Source of the DNA: Tuctoria greenei
Lineage: Eukaryota > Streptophyta > Magnoliopsida > Poales > Poaceae
Length of the DNA stretch: 64,000 nucleotides
NCBI GenBank assembly: GCA_036927565.1
Contig: JAYESD010000005.1
Coordinates: forward strand, 12,988,565-13,052,564
Reading direction: 5' to 3'
Shown: positions 9,271 through 20,743 of the stretch, one piece after another
Layout of the letters: every line of letters starts with the position of its first letter
How positions within the stretch are numbered: the stretch's first letter is position 1
Notes under the pieces: generated by a model
What the model saw: the letters and a program-made list of their open reading frames with translations, nothing else
Told to the model about the DNA's origin: nothing
Databases searched by the model: none
Translations under genes and position numbers: made by a program

Positions 9271-10584
9271 GTTCTAGATGTGTTTACGAAGAGGTGGCTG
9301 TGATTACTGTGTAAAGTTTGGTAAAGCGTCTTAGGCCCAACAGGAGCCCGCACGTTTGTATTTATAACCAGGGAGACGTGTACATATCCTGTTTAGATTA
9401 CATCACCGGAACCGTATTTGTTTCCTATACAAGATTGACTCTATCTCGGTTTAGGAAGTTTATAATATGGACTCTAACTATATCTGAAGTTTCCTTCAAA
9501 CAGGCCGCCCCCACCGCCGCTTCGCGTCGTGCCCCGATCTCTGCCGCCGCCCTACGGCGAGTACATAGAACGATGTGTCGATCTGTGCTAAGATTATCAA
9601 TCTTGGAAGAATTCAAATACTGTAGCATAAGCCCAGGCACTGCAGACCCTACCATATGAGCACATGATGGGCAACTCAATTAGTAATCTCTTGAAGAACC
9701 TACGAGGAAACGGAACGCTTGGCTTTTCCTTCTTGTTAGTATTACTGCGTGCATGGCAGTGCAGGCCAGGCTGCAGCCATGGCCCTCACCTAAAGGCGAG
9801 AACACGCACAAAAAGGAGCCATGACTAGGAGCCAGAGCTTAAGTACTCTCTCATCGCAAACATACACATCTGCCTTTGTTTTGTTTCATGTCTAGAACAC
9901 AACACGGTCATAGAGCGAGATCATTGTTGTAGTACTAATGTAAGCTCTGCGCCATGTCCTCTTGCGATTTGTTTTGTTTAGTTGCGTGGTGATGGGCGGG
10001 AGGATGGATGTTGGGATCATGATGGCCGACGAGAGGGAAGGGATCTGGAAACACATGCAAGCCTCTCGCGGGAAAAGGCCAGTGCCGCGCGCCGGCGGGC
10101 AACCATCATTGGCAAATCCATATGTATCCTTCCATATGCATCGCCAGCTGCAGCTTCGTGCTGCAGCCTGCAGCAGGGAAGAAGGCTACGGTGAGCTGGG
10201 CTAGAATCTTACCGCTAATCATTCGGGCCTCGAATTCAGAGAAGTGTGCACCCTGCTGTGCTAACTCCCATGAGGTTCTCGCTTTAGCTATGGCGGATCC
10301 GTGGCGTTGTTCCCCATAAAGATTGAGGCTTTCTGGTTCTGGGGCTTTGGTTAGGCTACCTTCACCTCGTGGGCACCTGTCAACGAGAGACTGAGACGCA
10401 TTGACGACGCGTCCAGGACCAGGAGGGCACCGAAACCGATACGGTTATCCGCAGAAACATACAGGTTAAGTGCACGAGAGATAGTTGACGCTTCTAATGG
10501 TGATCCATGATAATTAATTCGTAATCCCTCTGTCCATAACTTATTCGTTTATTGCGTGGTGACATAGTTATTTTTAAGTTAATA
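9271..10584. other. Intergenic stretch, no gene recognised
   Basis: 9300-9560 has a TATA-like TATTTATAA followed by GC-rich triplets and may be a decayed LTR. Near 10520 there is CCCTCTGTCCATAACTTATTCG-like sequence resembling one end of a Stowaway MITE. Short open frames at 9962-10319 overlap each other and show no domain. Confidence 0.4.
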
Positions 10585-10664
10585 CTCTCTTTGTCACCGA
10601 AAACTTGTCGCTTTGTAGCTCAAAAATGAACTACAAAACGACAAGTTTTTGGGGACGGGGAGAG
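10585..10664. mobile_element. Miniature Stowaway-like MITE, 80 bp
   Basis: Flanked by TA at 10583-10584 and 10665-10666. The ends CTCTCTTTGTCACCG and CGGGGACGGGGAGAG-type are imperfect inverted repeats. The inner arms AAACTTGTCG...TTTGTAG and CTACAAAACGACAAGTTT pair almost perfectly, so the whole element is one long hairpin. Confidence 0.75.
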
Positions 10665-11972
10665 TAACCTGTTGGGAGTCGGGACTGATCTTGAGGTGAG
10701 GATCGAGCTGGAAAGCACTGGACAGGTCGCGCCATATTTTGCATCAGTGGCCTTTCTCTCTCGCAGGACCAGCTCCAAGCAAGCAAGCAAGCTAACCCCA
10801 ATTGCCCACGAGTCTGTATCATTCTCTAGCTCGATCCCCACATGATCGCCTTTAGAAGGTGGCTCTCACGACGCCCCTCTTGGAGCTTGCCTTCACTTGT
10901 TCCCGCGAGATCCTCGCTTTGGCCTAGGCAGATCTCCTTTGATATTCCCCGTAAAGATTGAGGTTTGCATCCAGATGAAGATGCAGGCCGTTTACACCGG
11001 CCGATGAGACATATGCTCCTTTGCATGGTGTGACCTTTGCCCATATGGTGTCTGTACGTCCATTTCTGGTCCTGCTGTCATCTCATCCGCATGAGTTCTC
11101 TGAAACTTGTTTTGTGCAATTTGAGTTGAGCATATGATCATTGCAAAGAATGATTTCTAGTTAGAGCCGATGCCGCCAAACAAAGTAATAAAGAAGGGGT
11201 TTGTCTAGATTCAAGGTACTTGAAATTTGAGAAAAATTCACACATTGGGTAATTAACAGCTAATTATACTACCACTATCCACTAATCAGAGTAATTAATT
11301 ATTAAACTTTAATTTTATAAGTTAATTAATCATAAACTTATTTTATTTGATTATTTTACAATTAACATAATCATTACGAATTATGAATTAACAAAAGAGA
11401 GAGGAACAAGATAAATTGATTTGCAGGAATCTTAAAACAAATCTAACCGTGGTCTGAAAAATTATTGAATTTCAGACACCTCAAAAATAACATTTTTCAT
11501 AAAGAAGATACTTTTTCCTGCACCCTACGTGCAGGTGCTACTATTTGAGTCTCACATCTGCACTAATAGACGTTAGATCTGCAGCCTGCACTTCTGCATC
11601 TGGGCGTAGATCTACCCAACCCATTTCTACAGTTATGTGGCCAAGTATGCATACGGTATGACCATTGCACGCCTCAAGATTTGTACTTCACCACTACTCG
11701 TTCATGCTACCCTAGCTAGTCCTGGGTTTTCTGTCGAGGATGCAAGCACACGCGCATGTGCTTCTGGTAACCACGAAGCTAAGCACGTAGCCTACAATTT
11801 CAAGGCGTACCACATGACTAGCTACTACCACAGGTCGGCATTCAAGGACCGCCGATTCCCGTCTTTTCTGTACTAGATGAGGTGCAGTGCTACAACCAAG
11901 CAACAAGGCCACTCGACACAAACTGAACCTTTAACGATACATAATCTTATTAAGCGACGTCCTTGCATATTG
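10665..11972. other. Intergenic stretch, AT-rich in the middle
   Basis: No gene seen. 11220-11420 is strongly AT-rich (ATTAATTA-type runs) and could act as a matrix attachment region. 10840-10980 resembles 10220-10350 (shared CCCCRTAAAGATTGAGG and flanking CTCGCTTT), suggesting an old local duplication. Confidence 0.35.
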
Positions 11973-11975
11973 TTA

Positions 11976-12107
11976 GGCTATCCATATCAACGTCTTCTAA
12001 AACATACTTTATACATTATTCTCCTTCTACTTTTATAGTACGTACTTTAAATTACACTGTGAAACAGTATATTCAGTATGCTTTACAGTGTGTCACTGCG
12101 GATGGTC
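11976..12107. mobile_element. Tourist-like MITE, 132 bp
   Basis: TTA on both sides (11973-11975, 12108-12110). Ends GGCTATCCATATC and, inverted, GACCATCCGCAGT are related. Short AT-rich interior without coding potential. TTA duplication and size fit PIF/Harbinger MITEs. Confidence 0.6.
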
Positions 12108-12110
12108 TTA

Positions 12111-13720
12111 GATTCATCAGTTTACAGTGACGATGATACGCTTGTGCTTAGTCTGCACGTGTGACGTGTGGCCATGGGGAGTTGTTTCTTTGGCAGTAGC
12201 TTCTCTAGGTCGGTCTGTACGTAGCGTCCTCAATCCACGTCTTTTTGCATCAAGATAAAATGCAAGGCCGGCCATGCCGTGAGGGAGAAATCAATGGAGG
12301 ACCAGCCAGGAGGAGCTGCTAGCTGACCACTTACTCTCCATGGAAAGCGAGACCGACAAGAATGATCTCCACCATAGGCAGAGCTTTCCTTTCATGTGCC
12401 TGTGCCAAGCCGAGGACCACAAGGCTACAGAAAGTTTCAGTTGAGCAAGCTAGATCTCTCCAGCCTTTTGATCTAATCCTTTGACAGCTCATAAAAACAA
12501 CGGGAAAAATTTGCAGAACAGAAGACATCGTCGTCCCGGTCGACCGGGTCCTCCGGTTCAAAATTGCGTGTGGTAGTTAGAAACACTGCGTGCAATTGGA
12601 CAGCAGAAGTCGTTTGGTCGTGTTCAAATTCTGCTCGATTGCTATGAGATTCAGTTCACGTTTTTTGGACAGCGCATGTGAAATTAAAGACATGGCGATG
12701 TATATGTCCTATAGAAAATTTAATCAGATGTACGGGTGCGAAATTGAACAGAGGAAGATGATTGCGTATAGTTGCAGCGAGATGATTAGGCCGTGTCTCA
12801 TTCCAAGAAAGAGCTGGGGTAGGATTTCCATGTGTCAACATGTGAAAGGAGAGGAAAAGCCTATAGCTAAGAGTAGGAGTAATCCGCACTCCAGTACTAC
12901 ATGAGGTATTTATTATAACCAGCAAACGGTTAGTAGTAGGGGGTATCATCCATGAAAATAGCTACACAGTAATTAACCACCTGCACCCGATTCATTGAAC
13001 GCGCTATTATTGGTTAATGATACACGTAGGATTGGGGAAGAGCGGCAAGCATGGTTTCAAGAAGAATATTTGGATTGCTTGGAAAGAGAAAAAGAATACA
13101 TTTGCAGCTAAAATTAATGCAATATATTTAATGCTAGTAGGTTCCTTCGCGAAGCTAGTAGACACTGGGGGACAAAACTCTTGGCGGTATAAAAGGAAGG
13201 TGTTCATATTCTAACTGCATTGCAGGCAGTTACTGCTATTGATATGTGATTTCTAAAAAACATCGGGTTCATATCTCAGTAGTAATAACTGCATAGGATT
13301 TGCACCCAACAGGGAGGGGCTGAGTGGTGCTGAGACCACTAAGACACTTTAAACACACACACCAAGATCATCATTGTAGCACACCACAAACACTCCGAAA
13401 ATCAACGAAAGCACAAAAGAGTATTCCATCAATTGAGCCCCTGCCAAATCCTAAGAATGGTTTGTCATAAGTCTCATATATCGGTGTGGACAAATCGATG
13501 AATACCATGTACCTCCCATAATATGAGCAAAGGGAGAGACGGGAGTTTTGTACAAGTCTATTATTTAGAAAAAAAATTAAGATGAGAACGCCTACTGCAC
13601 CTTTAAGATGAGAACGCCTACTGCACCTTGTTGTCTCATCTACTTGATTCTTGTGATTGTTATTCTTTACTAATGACGGCGACATTGTCAACGCGACAGA
13701 GTTCATAATATCTAGTTTTA
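12111..13720. other. Intergenic stretch with a small tandem duplication
   Basis: No gene recognised; open frames at 12590-12904 and 13371-13706 have no domain or codon pattern I trust. A perfect 26-bp direct duplication (unit starting TAAGATGAGAACGCC) lies at 13578-13629. Confidence 0.35.
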
Positions 13721-14015
13721 GAGCATATCCAAGTGATGTGTTGTTCGGTTTGTTATCCTATTATTTAGCAAAGACAGGAAAAAACAGCTCTAAGCAATGT
13801 GTTATCCGACTTGTTACTTTTATCTATTTATTATTCAAAGGCTCCGGTGTGCTGCAAGTAGTTATCGGCTTTTTATTTGCTATTTAGAACTCGGTTATAG
13901 CAAATTAGTTAGAGTGATACATAAAATGAGTTGCTAAATATAGATATCACATTGTTATTCAGAAGAATACTACATCAAAAAATATCAAATCCGTTAAAGA
14001 TGGTTGGAGATGCTC
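13721..14015. mobile_element. Tourist/PIF-type MITE, 295 bp
   Basis: TTA at 13718-13720 and 14016-14018. Left end GAGCATATCCAAG, right end GGTTGGAGATGCTC; the inverted right end GAGCATCTCCAACC matches the left at most positions. AT-rich interior, non-coding. Confidence 0.75.
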
Positions 14016-14018
14016 TTA

Positions 14019-15412
14019 CTACAACAATGACCGGCAATCCCGTAACCACCTAAAATAGATTCTCGTCATTACTGCACAATGCACATATATGAGCCCTCAC
14101 TGACAGTCGGGATTAGGCACGCACACATGGACAAGCATTACTACAGAAGGGATCCTCTTCCGTACCCGCCCATTCGACAAACTACAGTGGTCGCGAACGC
14201 GCCACGTACAGCTCTGCTCGGCAGACAAGCAGTCAAGCACTGTCTCGTACGTACGTGCTCGATAATTGCCACTCCAAAAATTGTGCCTGCAGGACGCATG
14301 CATGGAGCATGGTCGCGACCAGCGAGCGCGGTGCAGCGGCGCACGACGCAGTTCCCCATCCCCACGTGAAAACGTCTGCCGACACCTGGTGACCCGTATC
14401 GCCGCGCCACGCGCTGCAAATACCGGGTCCCGGCCCCAAGTACACAGCAGATTTAAGGCCACAGTGCCCGGCAGGCCCGGCCCGGTGGCGTAGGGGCCCG
14501 GTGGCGTAGGGCGGACTCGATCGCATCCCGCCAGCGGCGCTACGGCCGGCACGCCGGCGGCTCCAATTTCCAACGCGATCGTTGCCGAGCGGGGCACGGG
14601 ACCAGGCGGAGGCAGGACAGGACCCGACCCGATCGACCGCAGAGGCCAGCGGCTGGCCGCATGGACGCTGCCGCACGCGACGAAGTCATCTTGGTACGTG
14701 TGCTTGGATCCTCCCAGTGCCGGGGAGTGGCTTCGCTTGGCCGCGTGTGAACTGCGGATGAAAACTCGTTGCCGTCAAGATCGAGCAGGACAACGTTCTC
14801 GAGTAGCGTCGCGTCCATCAAGCCACCGTCGCCGTCGTCACTTGCAGCTGAGCCGTCGCTCGTCACCGGCTCGACCGCTCGATCGATCTTGGACCAGGTT
14901 TGTCCCATGTGTGGCCACCCAGTGACAAAAGCAGCTGGCATCGACTGGTCACACCACAACCACAACCACACCCTGCCTTTCTCCTGCTGGAAGGCACCTC
15001 GGGCCCCACCTATCAGCCTGACAGCCAAGCTTTAGCAGCCTCGGTCTGTGTTCATGGACCTGGCAAGTGCTCGCCTCGCGCGCGTCCCCTACCATGCACT
15101 GGCCGTGTTCCAAAAGGTTTCCACGCATGCGGCTCCATCAGTACCATCCCTCTTCGTTGTTTATGCTCAACATGCGTCTCATATTGCCTGTGTTGATTTC
15201 TACTGCGCTCCAACGATATAGCGACGGAGGAAGGAGATGGTGATTGGTCCCGGCAGGGTGCCTTATCCCTGCTTCCATTCGGTATTGTGCCATGGAAGCT
15301 AGCTAGCTTTCTGAAGGAAAGAATCGATGGAGAAAATACTACACGAGTCTCTGATTTCAACGAAACCATAAAGAATAGCAGGTAACAAATAGAATGCAAT
15401 CTAAATTATGAG
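14019..15412. other. GC-rich low-copy-looking stretch, no gene called
   Basis: 14100-15060 is GC-rich with frames open on both strands, so open length is not evidence. ATGGACGCTGCC at 14661 followed by a GTACGTG donor-like site at 14694 could be a first exon, but I could not follow a second one. CCCCACCTATCAGCCTGACAG near 15010 resembles sequences upstream of grass genes. This is the most gene-like part of the window outside transposons. Confidence 0.3.
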
Positions 15413-15559
15413 ACAATCGTGCAATCAACCATTCTTATCAATTGGATCTGCATCCTACGGTTGTTGTATTTTTTTACTTTAACTCCTATGCACTTAGATG
15501 GAGTGGTTAAGTATATGAATGCAGATCCAATATATAAGTATAGTTGATTGTACAATTGC
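15413..15559. mobile_element. Inverted-repeat element, about 147 bp
   Basis: The arms GCAATCAACCATTC...GGATCTGCATCC and their inverted counterpart around 15513-15559 pair over about 40 bp with a few mismatches, leaving a short AT-rich loop. A long-armed MITE is the simplest reading; I could not fix the target duplication. Confidence 0.55.
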
Positions 15560-15715
15560 ACTAAAACACATATTGCATATATTCTAGTCATTGTGGAAAT
15601 AGAAGGATTCATATTCTCCGATCCAGAACGATGTGAGTCTCCATTCTCTATTTAGCCTACAACCGAAACATTGCAGAACTAAAAGGACCTACTTATACCT
15701 GCTCTGATATTCCAT

Positions 15716-16175
15716 CACTACTATCGCAGGCGGCTCCAAACCTATTATCACACGCGGTTTTTAAAATCGTCTGAAACGAAGAGACTGTGATAATCCGCAA
15801 TTTCACAGGCGGAGAAGTAACACCGCCTGTGAAGACACATTATCACATGCGGTTTTTTACTTAGGCTAGCCGCCTGTGAAGATAAGTTATCACAGACGGG
15901 TCGTGCAACATATATAACCGCCTGTGATAATTGTGTTATCACAGGCGGGTCGTGCATCATATATAACAGCCAGTGATAATAATGTTATCACAGACGGATC
16001 TTGACCTACATCAAGCCGCTTGTGAAGACAGTTTATCGCAGCCGGTTTCTACCATAATAGTAACCGCCTGTGATAATTAGGTTATCACAGATGGTTCTTT
16101 ACCTATATCTAGCTGCCTGTGATAATTGTTTTTCACAGGTATGTCTAGCCGTTGGTAAATAACCGCCTGTGATAA
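15716..16175. repeat. CACTA terminal and subterminal repeats
   Basis: About 19 copies of a motif TTATCACAGGCGG or its complement CCGCCTGTGATAA between 15716 and 16175. They alternate in orientation as back-to-back pairs, for example CCGCCTGTGATAAT directly followed by TTATCACAGGCGG. The repeat of the pair is about 40-51 bp. Such subterminal arrays are where the CACTA accessory protein binds in the En/Spm system. Confidence 0.85.
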
Positions 16176-16377
16176 GGTATAACCTATGCAGTACTAACTG
16201 CTGTTATTTCTAATTTCCAGGTCAATTCAATAAAATCACAGAATAGAAGTCAACAATATCATCACAGAAGTCAACAATATCATCACAGAAGTCATCTCAC
16301 AGAAGTCAATTTCACTAAAACAATATACATATGTACAAGTTACACATACAATTTATCTCATAGTTTACAAGTTTTCA
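16176..16377. repeat. CACTA spacer with short direct repeats
   Basis: Between the subterminal array and the gene. Contains three copies of CATCACAGAAGTCAACAAT-like sequence at about 16255-16310. Otherwise AT-rich and non-coding. Confidence 0.5.
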
Positions 16378-18722
16378 CTAAAAACTGTTTCTATTGGCAT
16401 AGTCACAAAGTTCTCGCACATCAGCTATTGCATCATTCTCATCAAAGAACTCCCCACTTCTGTGCAAAATTTCGCAATGAATGAATTGACAGAGTTCAGC
16501 AGCAATCTTGTCGGCTCCTCCACCAGGAATACTTCTACAAACAGGTCATTCTTTGTTCACATTCTTCGTGTGCTGCAATGAAACACATAACAATGTTTAG
16601 AATTTGTTGGTTTGAACAATCTCAAAGTATAGATCAAAGTGAGAGTATACAGGAATTTATTTGGTATTTTTGTAGCAGTTGTACTATGAGCAATTGAATT
16701 TTGAAGTTGTAATCAAAATATGAAAATAATTTTTCTGATATTGAACAGTAGAAAATATAAGTATTAAACTATGCTAGTTACAATGAAAATGAAACTCAAA
16801 AGTAAGAAAATAAGACATCAACATTAAGGATAACTTACATCCTCACGATTCACTCTATATTCGTTGGCGGTCCGAAGATGCTCGCATACATAATACCCGC
16901 ATAAGACACTCGCAACAGGCTGCTTCGGACAAGCATAATACGTTTTAATGTCCAATGCATTCATATTAGAAGGTCTCTCACTGCCAAGCTATTCTGCGTA
17001 AAACCGCCAAGCGCTGTAATACAAGAAATGTCATATAAAACTTGTCAACACATTCTAAATATGTGTAATTTATAATTATTGAATAACGTACAATTTTAAA
17101 ATGGAAAGGAAATCTTTATAACGATCTGGTGGGTAATCGACCAAGTCCAAGACTGTTGCCATTCCCTGCATTGGCTTGATGAAGATCCTTATGCAGTGAT
17201 AACTGCAAACATACAAACACACGTGTTAACAATTACCAATAATTTCTATTTCAATGTCATGTGTCGAACTTACTCGAAGTGATACGGAGCCTTTACGAGA
17301 TCCTTGCCCTCTCTGACAAAGTTAAACATTGCATGTCCTATTTAAGATGCAACTTCTGTCCTTCTATCCTTCTTACGTTTTGCGATTGTTTTTTCAAATT
17401 CTTTTTTTTTCATGTGCTTGAACTTTGCTGAGTCTCGATCCGCCTTGACGTCGAATAGCGTCTTTGCAATCTGTGTAGGGTCAATGATACCTGTCTTGCA
17501 TTTCATCTTTTCATTATCCATGTATTGCATCCTATTGAAGAAGTCCAAAATTGTTATAATCTCATGAAATGTGTATGCGTGTAGTAAGAAAAGAAAATGC
17601 AAAATATTAGAGGCACTTACAAGCACCAGACGAGTAGCAGGTTGATTTCGAGCATGCCCTGATGGAAAAGGGGATGCAGCTCTTCAAATAAAATGACTCG
17701 TCTATCTGCTCCAGTGCTCCAGAATGCATCTTTTGGAATACGAAATGTGACGCAAGAAAGATCATATTTTGTGCTGGCAAGGATGTACCACTCATGCATT
17801 CTTTTGAGTGGGGCAGGTTGTTTGCTAAGTTGTACGGATGTCATGGACGGCTTCCCATTCTTAAATTTAGGAGGAACATCCTCAAGCTTGTATATTGGAA
17901 CTCCTGGTTTAAATAAAGCCGTCCGCCGATTATACATGACACCGTCTTCTTTCCACTCCTCGATATCTTCTAATGCTGGCTCATGAGAAGAACTAGATGC
18001 ACTCAAATTTTTAATATTTTCCTTCATATTTTCCAAATACTTTGACACTTCTGATGAAGGTTTCTTAACTTTGTATGAGCTAACTTTGATAGGAACTGAT
18101 CATCGAGGACTCATCATTGGAAGTTGGACACTGGCTTGTTGTTGAACCTGTTCTTCAACTGATTGCTCTTTACTCCCAGCAGCTGGCTCTAGTACTACTT
18201 CAAGTTGTTGCTCAATTGGTTGCTTTTTACTAGCAACAACTTGCTCTGGTACTGCTTGAAGTTGTTGTCCAACTTGTTGCTCTTAGATATCTTTACTAGC
18301 AAGGTTACTATCATCCTTGCTGAGACATAGGGGGAGTGGATCTTCCTGGACTGGGAGTGGATCTTCCTAGACTTTTGCCTTAGAAGATGGGGTTGCAGTA
18401 TTTCGAGAGGCGATGGGGCTAGAAATTGGCTCATCGTCCAACATGATATCGTGTCGGTGCCAAAGGATTAATTGGTTGATAGCCTGCCCCAGAGTCGCGA
18501 TTCCCTCGGGTGTGACGTGGTCTATTTCATAATCTTCATAATCATTATCAATGATCTGAAGAACTTGCACCACAACATAACACAATGGAAGTGGATTCCC
18601 GTTGAAGTCATGATCAGGCTTTGCCATATCAGTGGCAACCTGTTTGGTTTTGTTCCCTGCTCTGCCGATCGGGACAAGAAGACAACAAGATTTTCCGTTA
18701 GCTATATCATCGACAGGGAACT
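16378..18722 (-). pseudogene. CACTA protein, C-terminal half with Ulp1-like peptidase domain
   Basis: Exons that join by GT-AG introns on the minus strand: 18722-17621, 17531-17274, 17202-17092, 17013-16839 and 16572-16378. The first encodes an N-terminal DUF8039-like segment (LLVPIGRAGNKT), a Gln/Glu-rich linker and LKRMHEWYILAS...INLLLVWCL. The last exons encode a C48/Ulp1-like fold ending in VLCGYYVCEHLR, where CGYYVC is the usual catalytic Cys motif. The His motif is not convincing. In-frame stops at about 18365, 18285, 18095 and 17342 and in later exons make it inactive. Such Ulp1 domains are common in grass CACTA proteins. Confidence 0.75.
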
Positions 18723-18726
18723 TATG
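18722..18726. repeat. Target site duplication TTATG, left copy
   Basis: TTATG here and at 30557-30561 flanks the copia element exactly, proving insertion into the CACTA exon. Confidence 0.95.
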
Positions 18727-19496
18727 TGAATGTAGGCCTAGAGGGGGGGTGAATAGGCCTTCTTGAATTTTCTCGGTTCCTGTAGGACTTCAACAAAAAG
18801 GTCAAATCCAGATATATCGGACTAGTCCGGTAAAGTGCGGACTAGTCCGGATTTCACGGGCTAGGTTGATCAAGTTAGGTCAATTTGATTGTTTCGTTGT
18901 CGTTTGCAGCGGAAATATAAACTTTAATGACAGTTCAATAGTTGTATGTTAAGTTTTATTGCAAGTATGATTCTTGTTCAACTATTTAACTTGAATTCAA
19001 CAAAATGAATCAAACCCTAGATAATGTTGATCAACTAGAATGATGAACACAAACGAACAAGACACAAGATTTATCCCGTGGTTCGGTTACCACGAAGGCA
19101 GCCTACATCCACATTGAGGAGCCCACAAAAGGACCGGGTCTTCACCAACCCTTCCCTCGTCGGATCGCCACGAAGGCCAATCCTCTTCCACTAATCACAC
19201 AGGGGTAAATCACCAAGTTGAAGGGGCGATCTCACAAGTTGAGAGCTCCCTTGATTACAAGTTTCAAAACTACCAATAACACACTTCGAAATATACAAAT
19301 TGAGATGCAAGAGTGTGTTAGAGATTCAAACCAAGAGCTCAATCGTGTGCCAAGTGCTTCTCCAATGATCTAGAAGTGATCTTCAATGGATTGATTGATT
19401 TTTCACTTAACTTCGTGGAGAGAGATGGTTTTTGAGTCTCTTGGGAGGTGTGACGGCGCTAGGGTTCGAGAGTGATTAAAAGTGGGCCGTGCACCT

Positions 19497-19505
19497 CTAT
19501 TTATA
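19497..19505 (-). promoter_or_regulatory. Copia LTR TATA box
   Basis: TATAAATAG on the minus strand, 38 bp downstream (in the sense direction) of the palindrome array. The equivalent in the 5' LTR, which would drive the element, is 29766-29774. Confidence 0.7.
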
Positions 19506-19543
19506 TGGGGTTTCTGGAAGTTACCGTTAGGGTTCAGAAATAT

Positions 19544-20023
19544 CGGACTAGTCCGTGGTGGTGACCGGACTAGTCCGGTGTGCTGTGTGAAGCAAACCCT
19601 AAGTGTCTAGGAATCTCGGACTAGTCCGGTTCAAAACGGACTTGTCCGATTTCATCACTGGAAAGCTTCGGACTAGTCCGATTGACATCGGACTTGTCCG
19701 GACACATGAAACCCTAAGTGTTTAGGATGACAAGTCCGCACTTGGAGGACTTGTCCGATTTAGATCAGGGTGTATATCGGACTAGTCCGATTGACATCGG
19801 ACTTGTCCGAAGTGGATCAGAATGACTATCGGACTAGTCCGGGTCACAACGGACTGGTCCGATTTTGTGTGACTTGTGCATTGATAAGGACTAGTCCGCA
19901 CTGGGGAGGACTAGTCCGAAGTGGAACAGAAAATATATCGGACTAGTCCGGTGGTGACCGGACTTGTCCGATCTGGTGCAGAATGTGATATCGGACTAGT
20001 CTGGCTGATATCGGACTAGTCCG
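19544..20023. promoter_or_regulatory. Array of nine paired 12-bp palindromes in copia U3
   Basis: Sites related to CGGACTAGTCCG start at 19544/19566, 19617/19637, 19669/19689, 19727/19746, 19778/19798, 19830/19850, 19887/19907, 19939/19959 and 19992/20012. Within pairs the spacing is 20 bp in seven of nine; pairs repeat every 51-58 bp after the first. The second member of a pair is often CGGACTTGTCCG. Spacers before many pairs share CAGAA...TATATC. Confidence 0.9.
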
Positions 20024-20287
20024 GTCCTGTATAGTTTTGTGCATTGTGTGTGTGTGATTAAGTGAGATTGAGCTCTTGGGTGTGTTTCCTTAACACACTC
20101 CATACATACTAAACAACTAATTTATTCTCCTTGAGCTCAAATTCATTTTCCTTCTCAATTTCCCTCTTTTTGGTACTTTGCTCATTTTTCATCATTTTCC
20201 TGCATTCATCTCAACAAAAGGATTAGGATCCCAATTGCTTGTCATAAATCATCCAAAACCCACAAGGGAGTCCTAGATGCACTTTCA

Positions 20288-20743
20288 ATCTCCCCCTTTT
20301 TGGTGATTGATGACAACCAATTGAGATTTCACAAAATGAGGTATAAAATGAGATTTTCATAATGTATGCACATATGACTCAAAAATGCATCAGGCAACAA
20401 GATAATTATTCATATGTGCATTCTTTATGGTGGGATGCATACTAAGAGCATGAATGCATTAAGAATGACAGAATTTTCATTTAACAACTAATATCAAGTG
20501 AATATGGCACTTCAGGAGCAAAAACTCAGATTTCATCACACACTTGCAAATTAATTGAGCAATTCATCACAAGACCAAACATGATATGAAAAGAGAGTTA
20601 AGCAAATACAATCACAATTAAAAAACATAGAGAGCTCTCTCCTCGCATCCTATTCAGCTAAAGCTTAGACTAGAGACTCCCCCTCAATCTCTCCCCCTTT
20701 GGCATCAAGACACCAAAAAGAGAGAGAGGAAGGTCCTAGGGCT
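20288..20743 (-). other. Copia 3' untranslated region and polypurine tract
   Basis: 20288-20305 is the complement of a purine tract (sense AAAAAGGGGGAGAT) touching the 3' LTR, the primer for plus-strand DNA. The remainder, up to the ORF3 stop, is AT-rich and non-coding. Confidence 0.8.

Larger units (their letters stand above)
18727..20287 (-). repeat. Copia 3' LTR
   Basis: 1561 bp; the sense strand starts TGAAAGTGCATCTAGG and ends CCTACATTCA. TATAAATAG (sense) is at plus-strand 19497-19505. Upstream of it, 19544-20023, are nine pairs of a 12-bp palindrome; a tenth pair lies at 18818 and 18838 in U5. Confidence 0.95.

Noticed and set aside
14540..15028. 162-codon minus-strand frame as a gene
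   Set aside because: GC-rich region with frames open on both strands, no recognisable domain, and overlapping frames of similar length.
19544..20023. Palindrome array considered as a CRISPR-like repeat or centromere satellite
   Set aside because: Repeats are 12-bp palindromes with variable spacers inside an LTR; it is a plant genome, there are no cas genes, and the period does not fit a monomer satellite.
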